From positions 1 through 64,000 of the forward strand of contig NZ_PYGA01000002.1 in assembly GCF_003014485.1 (NCBI RefSeq): DNA of 64,000 bases, written 5' to 3'. Below the pieces are notes generated by a model, which had not been told where the DNA came from, ran no database searches, and saw only the letters and a list, made by a program, of their open reading frames with translations. This DNA is from Murinocardiopsis flavida (lineage in GTDB: Bacteria > Actinomycetota > Actinomycetes > Streptosporangiales > Streptosporangiaceae). The translations under genes were made by a program, and so were the position numbers. This document shows positions 52,149 through 60,443 of the stretch, one piece after another (positions within the stretch are counted from its first letter, which is position 1; each line of letters begins with the position of its first letter).

Positions 52149-52829
52149 ATGGCGACGAATGCGGCGTACGACGCGATCGCCGACTGGTACGAGGAGGAGC
52201 TGCTCGCCGGCTTGAAATCCGGTACCCCGGACGGCGACCCCTTGGACCTCCGCGGGCTCCTGCGCACCATGCTCGGCGAGGGAAGCGGCGTGTGCCTGGA
52301 GGTCGGCTGCGGCACCGGCTTCCACGCCGCCCAGGTCCGCACGCAGGGCTGGTACCCCCTCGGTGTGGAACTCTCCGGTGAGATGCTGCGGCACGCCCGG
52401 GGGCGGCTGACCGCCGCGCAGGCCGACGCGGTGCGGCTGCCGATCCGCACCGGCTCCGTCCCCGCCGTTCTCGCGATGATGGTCCACACCGACATGCCCG
52501 ACTACCCCGCGGTGGTGGCCGAGGCGGCGCGCGTCCTCCGGCCCGGCGGGGTGCTGGTGCACATCGGCGTGCACCCGTGCTTCTGCGGCGGCTTCGCCGA
52601 CCGTTCCGACCGCGAGGCGGTGGTCATCCGCCCCGGGTACCTCGACGGCCACTGGACGAAGTCGTCCTGGACCGACAAGGGCGTGCGCGCGAAGATCGGC
52701 TCCACGCACCGGCCGCTGCCCGAACTGCTGAACGCCTTCACGGCCGCCGGTCTGGCGCTCGAACGGTTCGGCGAAGGCGACAGCCCCACCCCGGCCGTGC
52801 TCGCTGTCAGGGCGCGCAAGCCCGGCTGA
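52149..52829 (+). CDS. Class I SAM-dependent methyltransferase
   Basis: The 226-residue protein has the SAM-binding motif VCLEVGCGTGFHAAQV (about 48-62), an acidic residue at the end of strand 2 (VELSGEM), LRPGGVLVHIGVHPCF as the post-motif III strand, and a mixed C-terminal half. It belongs to the Methyltransf_11/25 group that modifies small molecules or peptides. GAGGGGTGGG lies just before ATG 52149. It is divergent from the first RiPP gene, so it could methylate the peptide terminus or another residue; the link is by position only. Confidence 0.88.
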   Translation: MATNAAYDAIADWYEEELLAGLKSGTPDGDPLDLRGLLRTMLGEGSGVCLEVGCGTGFHAAQVRTQGWYPLGVELSGEMLRHARGRLTAAQADAVRLPIRTGSVPAVLAMMVHTDMPDYPAVVAEAARVLRPGGVLVHIGVHPCFCGGFADRSDREAVVIRPGYLDGHWTKSSWTDKGVRAKIGSTHRPLPELLNAFTAAGLALERFGEGDSPTPAVLAVRARKPG

Positions 52830-52933
52830 CCGCCACCCTGACCGCCGCCCCCACCTGAGCTCCGCCCCCGATGGCCGAGGCTCGTCCACGCCGGTGGACC
52901 ACCGTTTCAGCGGCCAGTCGCTGTCAGTCGCTG

Positions 52934-54682
52934 TCAGTCGCGGTCGAGGTCGCCGCCGAGCGGTTGCAGGGAGAGTTCCTCACGGTCGAGTGCGTGCTGG
53001 ACCCGTTCCAGGATGGCGGAGTCGTAGGTGCCGTCCGATCGGGCGGCCCACAGTGTGCCGCGCTGGGCGTCGATGACCCGCAGGCGCAGTGACCGGTACT
53101 GCTCGCGCGCGTCGGCCGAGGCGGTCTCCTCCTCGGGAAGGTCGTCCGCCGACTCCGCGGATATCGTGCGGTCGCGGATCGAACTGTCGGCGCGGACCCG
53201 CTCCAGGACGCCGTCGTCCACCGGGCGCCCCTCGTCCGCCGCGTTGCGCGTCTCCGATGTCAGCGCGTCCTGCCCGCTGCGCGACATCTCGGTCAGCAGC
53301 CGCTCGTAGTCGCGGCGCAGCCGGGCGGCGTCGTCCCCGGGGACCTTTGCCGCGGCGATGACGGTGGGCAGTGTCAGGCCCTGCACCAGCAGGGTCGTCG
53401 CGGCGACGACGAACGCGATCAGGATGAGTTGGGGCCGGTAGGGGGTGTCGTCCGGCAGGGTCTGCGCCGCCGCGACGGTGATCGCGCCGCGCATCCCCGC
53501 CCACGCCAGCACCGCGCCGCTGCGCCAGCCCAGGCCCTGGGAGACCTGGAACTGCACGTCGGCCGCCGCCCGCGTCAGGCGCTGCTGGACGCGCTGCTTC
53601 CGGTGATCGGACAACCGCTCGTCGAAGGCCCCGTTGTCCAGCCCTTCCTGGAGCCGGTGCAGCCGGGGCCGCGCCCCGGCGGCGCGCCGCTCGCCGAGGT
53701 GCAGCATCGCGACCAGGGGTGCGGTGAACGCGATACGGACCACGACGACGAGGACCGCGGCCGCCAAGCCGATCAGCAGGCTGTCTCCGAGGCTCAGGTG
53801 TTCGGCCTCGACCTGGTCGATGAGCGGTTTGAGCGCTAACCCCATGGTCAGGAAGACCGTGCCCTCCAGCAGGAACGCGAGCGTCCGCCAGTTGGTCGAC
53901 TCGGCGAGGCGGTCGGCGGCGCCGAGGAACCGCGGCCCGTGGTGCCCGGTCAGCACCCCGGTGACCACCACGGCCAGGACCCCGGATGCGCCCAGCTCCT
54001 CGGCGGGCAGGTAGGCCATGAAGGGGACCACCAGCGCGATCGCGGTATTCAGGACGGGGTCGTCGAGCAGGGCCCGCAGGCGCACGTTCACCTGGCCGAG
54101 GACCGCGCCGATCACTGACGCCAGGACCACCGAGTACACGAACTCCAGCGTGATGTCCCAGATCGACACGCTCGCGGCCATGGCGGCGATCGCCGCGCGC
54201 AGCAGCACCAGCGCCGAGGCGTCGTTGACGAGCCCTTCGCCCTCCAGCAGCGTCAGCAGCCGCGACGGCAGGCCCAGGCGGCGGCCGACCGAGGTCGCCG
54301 CGACCGCGTCGGTGGGGCTGATGACCGCGCCCACGGCGAACGCCACCGGCCAGTCCAGCCCTGGCACGAGGGTGTGCAGGAGTAGCCCGCTGATGAGGGT
54401 GGTAGCCACGACCAGCAGTACGGCGAGCCCGCTGATCGCCCTGATGTTCCGGCGGAAGTCGTTCGCGGGCATGGTGATCGCCGTGGCGTACAGCAGCGGC
54501 GGAAGGATCCCGGCGAGGATCCATTCCGGGTCGACCTGGACGGCGGGCATGCCGGGGACGAAGCCCATCCCTGCGCCCACCACCACCAGGAGCAGTGGCG
54601 CGGCCAACCCCAGCCGCTCGGCGAAGGCCGCGACCACCACCAGGCTGACCACGCCCGAAACCAGAATCAGCGTCAGATGCAC
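52934..54682 (-). CDS. Na+/H+ antiporter, CPA1 type
   Basis: The 582-residue protein has about twelve membrane helices in residues 1-400 and a charged cytosolic C-terminal domain (about 410-582). CPA1 marks include VGAVISPTDAVAATSVGRRLGLP, with the ion-binding Asp in SPTDAV, EGEGLVNDASALVLLRAAI with a second Asp, and GMRGAITVAAAQTLP near the end of the membrane part. It exchanges Na+ (or K+) for H+ at the membrane to control pH or salt. The GTG at 54682 is the preferred start. The gene converges on the methyltransferase gene and appears unrelated to the RiPP. Confidence 0.92.
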   Translation of the reverse strand: MHLTLILVSGVVSLVVVAAFAERLGLAAPLLLVVVGAGMGFVPGMPAVQVDPEWILAGILPPLLYATAITMPANDFRRNIRAISGLAVLLVVATTLISGLLLHTLVPGLDWPVAFAVGAVISPTDAVAATSVGRRLGLPSRLLTLLEGEGLVNDASALVLLRAAIAAMAASVSIWDITLEFVYSVVLASVIGAVLGQVNVRLRALLDDPVLNTAIALVVPFMAYLPAEELGASGVLAVVVTGVLTGHHGPRFLGAADRLAESTNWRTLAFLLEGTVFLTMGLALKPLIDQVEAEHLSLGDSLLIGLAAAVLVVVVRIAFTAPLVAMLHLGERRAAGARPRLHRLQEGLDNGAFDERLSDHRKQRVQQRLTRAAADVQFQVSQGLGWRSGAVLAWAGMRGAITVAAAQTLPDDTPYRPQLILIAFVVAATTLLVQGLTLPTVIAAAKVPGDDAARLRRDYERLLTEMSRSGQDALTSETRNAADEGRPVDDGVLERVRADSSIRDRTISAESADDLPEEETASADAREQYRSLRLRVIDAQRGTLWAARSDGTYDSAILERVQHALDREELSLQPLGGDLDRD

Positions 54683-54776
54683 ACACCGATTGTCCGCACG
54701 CCCCCGCCCCGACGACCGGACCGCCACGCGCCGGACGGCCGATCGGACAGGGGCGCCAGGGATCAGGGGCCGGGGA

Positions 54777-55208
54777 TCAGGGGCCGGGGATCGGGCGCCC
54801 GAAGGCCGACAATCCCTGCTCGTGGTGCTCGATCAGGCCGAGCCTCCGGTAGAACGCGTGGTTCGCCGCCCCGTCCGGTGTGGACGGGTGGTCCGTGCTC
54901 AGGATGAAGTACCGGCAGTGGGCGTAGCGGTCCTTGAGCCGGTCGAGCAGGCGGCGGCCGATCCCCTGGCCCTGGGCGTCGGCGGTGACCAGCAGTTCCT
55001 GGACGTAGCAGACGAACTCGTCATCGGACACGGTCCGCCCCAGGCCGAGGAGCCGTCCGTTGTCGTCCCTCGCGGTGAGGACGGTGTGCGAGTTGGCCAG
55101 GGCGCGGCGGACCCTGGTGGTGTCGCGCGTCCAGACCTCCCAGCCCACCGAGCCGTACAGCGCGGACAGCTCGGCCTCGTCGAATGACGTCTCCTGCGCG
55201 ATGATCAA
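54777..55208 (-). CDS. GNAT family N-acetyltransferase
   Basis: The 143-residue single-domain protein shows the GNAT acetyl-CoA motif VQELLVTADAQGQGIGRRLLDRLK (Q/RxxGxG/A), followed by YFILSTDHPSTPDGAANHAFYRRLGLI. The start is a TTG at 55208, supported by GGGAAG eight bases upstream. The substrate is unknown. Although goadsporin clusters contain an acetyltransferase, this gene lies about 2.5 kb beyond the methyltransferase, across the antiporter gene, so I do not assign it to the RiPP pathway. Confidence 0.85.
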   Translation of the reverse strand: MIIAQETSFDEAELSALYGSVGWEVWTRDTTRVRRALANSHTVLTARDDNGRLLGLGRTVSDDEFVCYVQELLVTADAQGQGIGRRLLDRLKDRYAHCRYFILSTDHPSTPDGAANHAFYRRLGLIEHHEQGLSAFGRPIPGP

Positions 55209-55443
55209 TTATGCGGCTTCCCGACGTGCTGCCGATGTGACCCGCCGACCTTATACCGGTACCCCGCGTTGGCCAGGCCGCCCGCCGTCGACCCGCGGCG
55301 GCGGGTCCGCTCGGCCGTCCCCGCGCCGCGGCCGCCGTCGCCGCCGTGCCCCGGCACGGGCGGGGTGGGGCCGCGGGCGCCTCGGCGGCGAGGCGCCCGG
55401 ATACCCTGATCCGCGCACGGGTCGGCGACGAAGGGGGAACCTG

Positions 55444-56223
55444 ATGGCGGACGACGGCGGCGCCGGGCGGATCGGTGTGGCGATCGTCGGTCACACGGCC
55501 TGGATCACGATCGACAACCCCCGGAAGCGCAACGCGATGGGCGCCGCCATGTGGCGGCGGATCCCCGAGGTGCTGGACGGGATCGACGCGGCAGGCGCCG
55601 TCCGCTCCGTGGTGCTCACCGGGGCCGGCACGACCTTCTGCGCCGGGGCCGACATCACCGAACTGGGCGCCATCAGCGGCAACGGATCCGGCGAGGACGC
55701 GTCGGTCGCAGCGGAGCACGCGCTGCTGAGCTGCCCGCTGCCGACGATCGCGCTGATCGACGGCCACTGCGTCGGCGGGGGCTGCCAGCTCGCCGCGGCC
55801 TGCGACATCCGCATCGCCACGCCCGCGGCCCTGTTCGGCATCACGCCCGCGAAACTCGGCATCGTCTACCCGCAGTCGAGCGTGCGCCGGCTCACCGAGG
55901 TCGTCGGCGCCTCGGCGGCGAAGCTCCTGCTGTTCTCCGGGGAGATCGTCGGCGCCGACCGGGCCCGGGAATTGCGCCTGGTGGACGAGGTCGTCCCGAA
56001 CGCCCGCGACCGCGTCGAATCCCTCACCGCGACGATCGCCGCGCGCTCCCGGCTGACCGTCGAGGCGTCGAAGGAGCTCGTCGACCTGGCGGCGCGGGAC
56101 GCCCCCCTTGACGAGCGGGCGCGCCACTGGCAGTCCCTGTCGGCCTCCTCCGGCGAGAGCGCCGAGGGCATCGCCGCCTTCGTCGAGCGCAGGACCCCGG
56201 TCTTCCCCTACGGCCGCTCCTGA
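55444..56223 (+). CDS. Enoyl-CoA hydratase/isomerase family protein
   Basis: The 259-residue crotonase-fold protein has DNPRKRNAMGAAMW, the oxyanion region LTGAGTTFCAGADI, IDGHCVGGGCQLAAACDIRIA, and KLGIVYPQSSVRRLTEVVG. Its C-terminus ends in the helical trimer-cap region. The acid/base Glu of canonical hydratases is replaced near ITPAKLGIVYP, so the reaction could be isomerisation, dehydrochlorination or another CoA chemistry. ATG 55444 follows a GAAGGGGG ribosome binding site. It is a lone gene between divergent/convergent neighbours. Confidence 0.85.
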   Translation: MADDGGAGRIGVAIVGHTAWITIDNPRKRNAMGAAMWRRIPEVLDGIDAAGAVRSVVLTGAGTTFCAGADITELGAISGNGSGEDASVAAEHALLSCPLPTIALIDGHCVGGGCQLAAACDIRIATPAALFGITPAKLGIVYPQSSVRRLTEVVGASAAKLLLFSGEIVGADRARELRLVDEVVPNARDRVESLTATIAARSRLTVEASKELVDLAARDAPLDERARHWQSLSASSGESAEGIAAFVERRTPVFPYGRS

Positions 56224-56289
56224 TCGGAACGCGCCGGCGCCCCGGCCGGGCTGAGCCGGTCCGGGGCGTCGGCGCGGGATCAGGCGATG

Positions 56290-56472
56290 TCAGCCGTTGT
56301 TGTTCGCAAGGCACTGGCTGAGCAGGTCCAGGTCCAGGTTGATCAGACCGCCCTGTTCGTTGACACAGGCCTGGAAGGCCTCGTCGTCGGTCGCGGAGGC
56401 GGAGCCCTGCCCGAGTCCGAACAGGGTGGCGGCGATGGCGGCGGTCGCGGCGATCTTCGCGGCAGTGCGCAT
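56290..56472 (-). CDS. Small secreted two-Cys peptide
   Basis: The 60-residue product starts MRTAAKIAATAAIAATLFGLG, a clear signal peptide with a likely cleavage after ASA near residue 27. The mature part of about 33 residues contains exactly two Cys (FQACVNEQ and LSQCLANN), which could form one disulfide, and ends Asn-rich (LANNNG). GAGGAA precedes ATG 56472. It has an AT-rich upstream region with a plausible promoter (TTGCGT at 56592-56597, TAACTA at 56569-56574, 17-bp spacing). I do not recognise the family. Confidence 0.72.
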   Translation of the reverse strand: MRTAAKIAATAAIAATLFGLGQGSASATDDEAFQACVNEQGGLINLDLDLLSQCLANNNG

Positions 56473-56834
56473 GAATTCCTCATCACTTGTCGTCGTGATC
56501 AGCACCGATGGCGCTCGGACGCTCTCGGCGGACGTCCGGGGGACGTCGACCCCACTCATAACCCTGTGTAGTTAAAAATAAACAATCGGTAACGCAAACA
56601 AGTTCCATGGCCCGTCCGAAGACCGCGGCACCGCAGCGGGGCACGGCGGCCGGATCCGCCGCCACCGCCTCCGAGTCCCCCGAGCGGCCGCCGACCGGAC
56701 GGGGGCGCCGCGCGTCCCACCGACGGCTCGGCGCGGCACGGTGGTACTACACGGCACGGCATGGCGAAGGCCGCCCGCGGGAGTCGCGGGCGGCCTTCGC
56801 GGGCCCGGTGGGGGGCGGCTCCCCCACCCGGCGG
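56473..56834. other. 362-bp intergenic region with the AT-rich promoter of the small secreted peptide
   Basis: The segment at 56562-56606 is the most AT-rich run in this part of the window and holds a TTGCGT / 17 bp / TAACTA pair on the minus strand, predicting a leader of about 90 nt for the gene at 56472. The right end contains the hairpin at 56764-56800. No other gene is evident. Confidence 0.5.
56764..56800. terminator. Terminator hairpin after formate dehydrogenase, 16-bp perfect stem
   Basis: GCGAAGGCCGCCCGCG (56764-56779) pairs perfectly with 56785-56800 around GGAGT, 34 bp past the formate dehydrogenase stop on the minus strand. Confidence 0.75.
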
Positions 56835-57992
56835 CTACTTCGCGCTGTAGGAGTGGGCCCCTGCTCCGGCGAGCTTGCCGCCGTCCACGATCAGGTACTC
56901 CTCGCGGATCGGCGTCCCGTCGAAGAACGCCTCCAGGATCTCCCTGGTCCCCGCCGCGTAGCGCGCCTGCGCCGACAGCGTCGTCCCGGACGTGTGCGGG
57001 GTCATGCCGTGGTTCGGCATGGTGCGCCACGGGTGGTCGGCCGGTGCCGGCTGCGGGTACCAGACGTCGCCCGCGTACCCCGCCAGATGGCCGCTCTCCA
57101 GCGCCCGCACGATCGCGTCGCGGTCCACGATCTTGCCGCGCGCGGTGTTGACGATGTAGGCGCCGCGCTTCATCGACGCGATCAGCCGCTCGTCGAACAG
57201 GTTCTCCGTCTCGGGGTGCAGCGGGCAGTTGATGGTCACGACGTCGCACACCCCGACCATCGACGCCACGCTCCCGTGGAAGGTGAGGTTGAGCTCCCGC
57301 TCGACCTCGGCGGGCAGCCGGTGCCGGTCGAAGTAGTGCAGCCCGACGTCGAAGGGGTGCATGCGGCGCAGGACGGCGAGCCCGATCCGGCCGGCCGCGA
57401 CCGTGCCGACCTGCATCCCCTCGACGTCGTAGGCGCGCTGGGAGCAGTCGGCGATGGCCCAGCCGCCCTCGCGCGCCACCTGGTTGGACGGAAGGTAGTT
57501 GCGCACCAGCGACAGGATCATCATGACGACGTGCTCGGCGACGCTGATGCTGTTGGAGTAGGTCACCTCGGCGACCGAGACGCCCTTGCCGATGGCGGCC
57601 GACAGGTCGGTGTGGTCCGATCCGATCCCGGCGGTGACCACGAGCTTGAGGTTCGCGGCGCGCTCCATGCGCTCCGCTGTGAGGTAGGCGGGCCAGAACG
57701 GCTGCGAGATCACGATGTCCGCGTCGGGCAGCTCCCGGTCGAACACGGAGTCGGGGCCCTCCTTGTCGGAGGTCACCACGAGGGTATGGCCGCGCTCCTC
57801 CAGGAACCGGCGGAGCCCCAGCTCGCCGGAGACGCTGCCGAGCATCTCGCCGGGGGTGAAGTCGATGCCCTGCGGCGTGGGGGCGGTCTGGCCGCCCGGG
57901 TAGCCGCTGATCGTCGGGATGGTGTCGCGGGGGTAGGACGCGGGGTGGCCGCCGATCGGGTCGTCATAGAGCACACACAGGACCTTCGCCAT
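56835..57992 (-). CDS. fdh: NAD-dependent formate dehydrogenase
   Basis: The 385-residue protein is a D-2-hydroxyacid dehydrogenase-fold enzyme that matches bacterial NAD-dependent formate dehydrogenase along its length. It begins MAKVLCVLYDDPIGG and has SQPFWPAYLTAERMERAANLK, TYSNSISVAEHVVMMIL, the NAD loop GTVAAGRIGLAVLRR, the catalytic Arg in NTARGKIVDRD (Arg285) and the catalytic His in PHTSGTTLSAQARYAAGT (His333), ending GAGAHSYSAK. It should oxidise formate to CO2 with NAD+ in the cytosol, giving NADH and detoxifying formate. GGGAG precedes the ATG at 57992. A LysR regulator gene lies directly upstream on the same strand, with a candidate operator in the gap. Confidence 0.93.
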   Translation of the reverse strand: MAKVLCVLYDDPIGGHPASYPRDTIPTISGYPGGQTAPTPQGIDFTPGEMLGSVSGELGLRRFLEERGHTLVVTSDKEGPDSVFDRELPDADIVISQPFWPAYLTAERMERAANLKLVVTAGIGSDHTDLSAAIGKGVSVAEVTYSNSISVAEHVVMMILSLVRNYLPSNQVAREGGWAIADCSQRAYDVEGMQVGTVAAGRIGLAVLRRMHPFDVGLHYFDRHRLPAEVERELNLTFHGSVASMVGVCDVVTINCPLHPETENLFDERLIASMKRGAYIVNTARGKIVDRDAIVRALESGHLAGYAGDVWYPQPAPADHPWRTMPNHGMTPHTSGTTLSAQARYAAGTREILEAFFDGTPIREEYLIVDGGKLAGAGAHSYSAK

Positions 57993-58079
57993 GACAGGAC
58001 TCCCAGTTCGGGTGGGTGATGTGACTTGAGACTCCTCCGCGGCGGAGCCGGGCGTCAAAGCGAAAGCTCCTATGGCGCG

Positions 58080-58094
58080 ATAGCCGGCACCTAT
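58080..58094. promoter_or_regulatory. LysR-type operator (ATAG-N7-CTAT) upstream of fdh
   Basis: ATAG (58080-58083) and CTAT (58091-58094) form an inverted repeat that fits T-N11-A. A neighbouring CTAT-N6-ATAG at 58070-58083 gives a second overlapping site. Both lie about 80-100 bp upstream of the fdh ATG, overlapping the LysR stop codon, and are probably bound by the LysR protein encoded immediately upstream. Confidence 0.55.
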
Positions 58095-59038
58095 CGGGGC
58101 CCGTTCTCGCCGGGGCGCGCCAGGTAGCCGTACAGCAGGCGCTCCAGCTCGCCGCGCACGTCGACCTCTCCGGCCACCGAGAGCAGCGCGCCCGCGAGGA
58201 TCGGCTCCGGCCTGCGGTCGGAGATCACCAGCCCGATCTGCGGGAACCAGGGCGGGTCCGCCAGGCGCACCACGCGCATCCCCGCGGGCACGCCGAACAT
58301 GTGCAGCCAGGCGTGGGAGATGACGCTCGACCACTGCCGCGTGGCCACGTGGGCGTAGAGCGCGGACACGGTGTCGGTCTCGATGGCGGGGACCACCGTC
58401 GCCCCGGCCGCGCCGAAGAAGCCGTCGAGGATGCGGCGGTTGCGCATGTGCGGGGCGAGGAGGCACAGCGGCACCGCGGCGACCTCGGCCCAGCCCACGG
58501 AGGCGCGGTGGGCCAGCGCCCCGTCGTTGGGCGTGAGCAGCAGGTAGCGCTCGTCGTAGAGCGGGGTGGCCCGGACGCCGCTCAGCTCCTCGTCGTCGAC
58601 GTAGGTCATGGCCGCGTCGAGCTCGAACTCGGCGAGGCGGCGGGAGATCTCGCGTGAGGACAGCGACTCCAGCATCACCCTGGCGTGCGGGTGGCGCTCG
58701 CAGAACGGCGCCGTGAGCAGCGAGGCGGCCGTGAGCGCCGTGGGGATGGCGCCGACCCGCAGGACACCGGCCAGGCTGCCGCGCATGGCCGCGAGGTCGG
58801 CGCGCAGGGCGTCGGCCTCGGCGAGGATGCGGTGCGCCCACAGCAGGACGCGCTCGCCTTCGGGGGTGAGGCCCTCGAAGCGGCGGCCCCGCCGCACGAT
58901 GGGCACGCCCAGTTCCCGTTCGAGCTTGCGGATGCCCGCCGACAGGGACGGCTGGGACACGTGGCACGCGTCGGCGGCCCGTGCGAAATGGCGCTCCCTG
59001 ACGAGCGCTACCAGGTACTCCAACTGGCGCAGCAGCAC
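58091..59038 (-). CDS. LysR family regulator of formate dehydrogenase
   Basis: The protein of about 315 residues begins VLLRQLEYLVALVRERHFARAADACHVSQPSLSAGIRKLERELGVPIVRRGRRF, the winged helix of LysR proteins. An effector-binding domain follows (about 90-300) with LLAPHMRNRRILD and SVISHAWLHMFGVP. The start is a GTG at 59038, with no clear Shine-Dalgarno sequence; a longer frame would add low-complexity residues. It is transcribed in the same direction as fdh, 98 bp upstream, unlike the more usual divergent arrangement. Confidence 0.9.
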   Translation of the reverse strand: MLLRQLEYLVALVRERHFARAADACHVSQPSLSAGIRKLERELGVPIVRRGRRFEGLTPEGERVLLWAHRILAEADALRADLAAMRGSLAGVLRVGAIPTALTAASLLTAPFCERHPHARVMLESLSSREISRRLAEFELDAAMTYVDDEELSGVRATPLYDERYLLLTPNDGALAHRASVGWAEVAAVPLCLLAPHMRNRRILDGFFGAAGATVVPAIETDTVSALYAHVATRQWSSVISHAWLHMFGVPAGMRVVRLADPPWFPQIGLVISDRRPEPILAGALLSVAGEVDVRGELERLLYGYLARPGENGPR

Positions 59039-59377
59039 GGTCCAGGATGGCGCACCACTCCCCCGCCCGTCCAGGCGCCCGGGACGGGACCCGGGGGCGG
59101 CTCTCCGGCACGGCGGACCGGGACCACGCCCGCCCACCTGCCGCGCGGCACGCCGTCGCATGGACGCCGCGCGCCCGGGTAGCGCGGGGGAACCGGGCAC
59201 GCATCGCGTGTGCAGACGCGCCCTTGCCGTCCGCCCCCTCCGTCGCCGCGCCCCTGTCGGCTGCGGAACCGCGACCGGCCGCACGGCGCCCCCTCCGGGC
59301 GCCGCGGCGGGCCGCCGACACGCGCCACGACCCTCGTGGCCGCGATCAGCCGGAAAGCACAGTCAGGAAGCACAGAG
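59039..59377. other. 339-bp divergent gap with no recognisable gene
   Basis: It separates the LysR gene from the small DUF3618-like gene. The open frames here are low-complexity Arg/Pro/Ala strings. GGAAG just before 59378 is the ribosome binding site of the next gene. I see no convincing operator. Confidence 0.4.
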
Positions 59378-59755
59378 ATGACCGACGAACCGAAGACCAG
59401 CGGGACCACCCCAAAGCCCGCCGAGCTGCGCAAACGCGCGGCGGGAGCACGCAAGGACGTGGGACGGGCCGCCGAGGCGGCCACGGAAAAGGCGGACGTG
59501 CGGTCCCGCGTCCAGGACCGGGCCACCGCCCTGAAAGGGCAGGCGAAGGAGACGGCCACCCAGGTCAAGGCCCAGACCCAGGACAAGACCGGCCAGGCGC
59601 TGCGGGCGGCCGAAGAGCGCATCCCCCAACCGGTCTGGGTGAAGGTCGTCCGGGCGGCGCAGGCCGTCCGCCGCAACCGCGGCCGGATCCTCGCCGGAGC
59701 GCTCGGCGGAGCCGCCGCGCTCGCGGTGCTCCGCCGGGTCCGCTCACGCCGCTGA
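59378..59755 (+). CDS. Small helical DUF3618-like protein
   Basis: The 125-residue protein is strongly charged and mostly alpha-helical, with the segment PAELRKRAAGARKDVGRAAEAATEKADVRSRVQDRATALKGQAKETATQV typical of DUF3618/apolipoprotein-like helices. A single hydrophobic segment (ILAGALGGAAALAVL) follows near the C-terminus, then an Arg-rich end. It is probably membrane-associated, by analogy with DUF3618 proteins linked to phage-shock or membrane-protective functions. A good ribosome binding site (GGAAG) supports the ATG. Confidence 0.75.
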   Translation: MTDEPKTSGTTPKPAELRKRAAGARKDVGRAAEAATEKADVRSRVQDRATALKGQAKETATQVKAQTQDKTGQALRAAEERIPQPVWVKVVRAAQAVRRNRGRILAGALGGAAALAVLRRVRSRR

Positions 59756-59918
59756 CCCTTCGCACCGCGGGGCGGGCCCCGCGCACGGCGCCCGTCGCCG
59801 CCCGCCGGGTCCCGGCGGGCCGCACCCGCACCCGCGCCCCGGCCAAGCGCCAGGGCCGGGACCCGGGGGCGCTCCGCGGCCGGAGTAGGGTGTGCCGCAG
59901 CCGGCGAATGGAGTGGGA

Positions 59919-60410
59919 ATGCCCGTGCCCGAGACCGTGCCCGACGACGTCACCCGAGCCGTCCTCGACGGCCCGCCCGACAAGGTCTTCGACCTGCTGA
60001 CCCAGGGGCGCTGGTGGAAGGAGTGGCACGTCAGCAGCACCGGTGTCGGCGGCGTCACCGAGCGCCCCTACCTGCTGGGCGACCTCGTCCAGGAGACCGG
60101 CGAGGTCAACGGGCAGCACTTCACCCTCAGCTGGCGGGTGGTGGAGCACGTGCGGCCGTCGCGCGTCGTGCTCCACGAGGAGAACCTCGACGCCTACCTC
60201 GTCTACGCCTTCGAGGAGGACGCCGACGGCCGCACCCGCTACTCCCGCGCCTCCCACCTCGACAACGCCGATCGCCTGCGCGGCCTCGGGCACGACCCCG
60301 AGGCGCTGCGGCGCGACACCGCCGCGGCCAGCGCCGCGAGCATCACGCGGCTCGAGGACCACATCAACGGGATCCTCGCCGCCGAGCACCGGGACATGCA
60401 CGCCGGGTGA
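59919..60410 (+). CDS. SRPBCC (Bet v 1-like) family protein
   Basis: The 163-residue protein fits the SRPBCC/polyketide cyclase fold, a hydrophobic-ligand barrel. Family marks are VTRAVLDGPPDKVFDLLTQGRWWKEWHVSSTGVGG at the N-terminus, SWRVVEHVRPSRVVLHEEN in the middle strand, and a long C-terminal helix (AAASAASITRLEDHINGIL). It may bind or process a small hydrophobic molecule; many actinomycete members are of unknown function. GGAGTGGGA lies just before ATG 59919. Confidence 0.85.
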   Translation: MPVPETVPDDVTRAVLDGPPDKVFDLLTQGRWWKEWHVSSTGVGGVTERPYLLGDLVQETGEVNGQHFTLSWRVVEHVRPSRVVLHEENLDAYLVYAFEEDADGRTRYSRASHLDNADRLRGLGHDPEALRRDTAAASAASITRLEDHINGILAAEHRDMHAG

Positions 60411-60443
60411 CCCGCCGCCGCGGGCGGGGCCGCCCGCGGCGCG

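Noticed and set aside
54777..55208. GNAT as the N-acetyltransferase of a goadsporin-like pathway
   Set aside because: It is separated from the cluster by a Na+/H+ antiporter gene and is a generic GNAT; distance gives no support.
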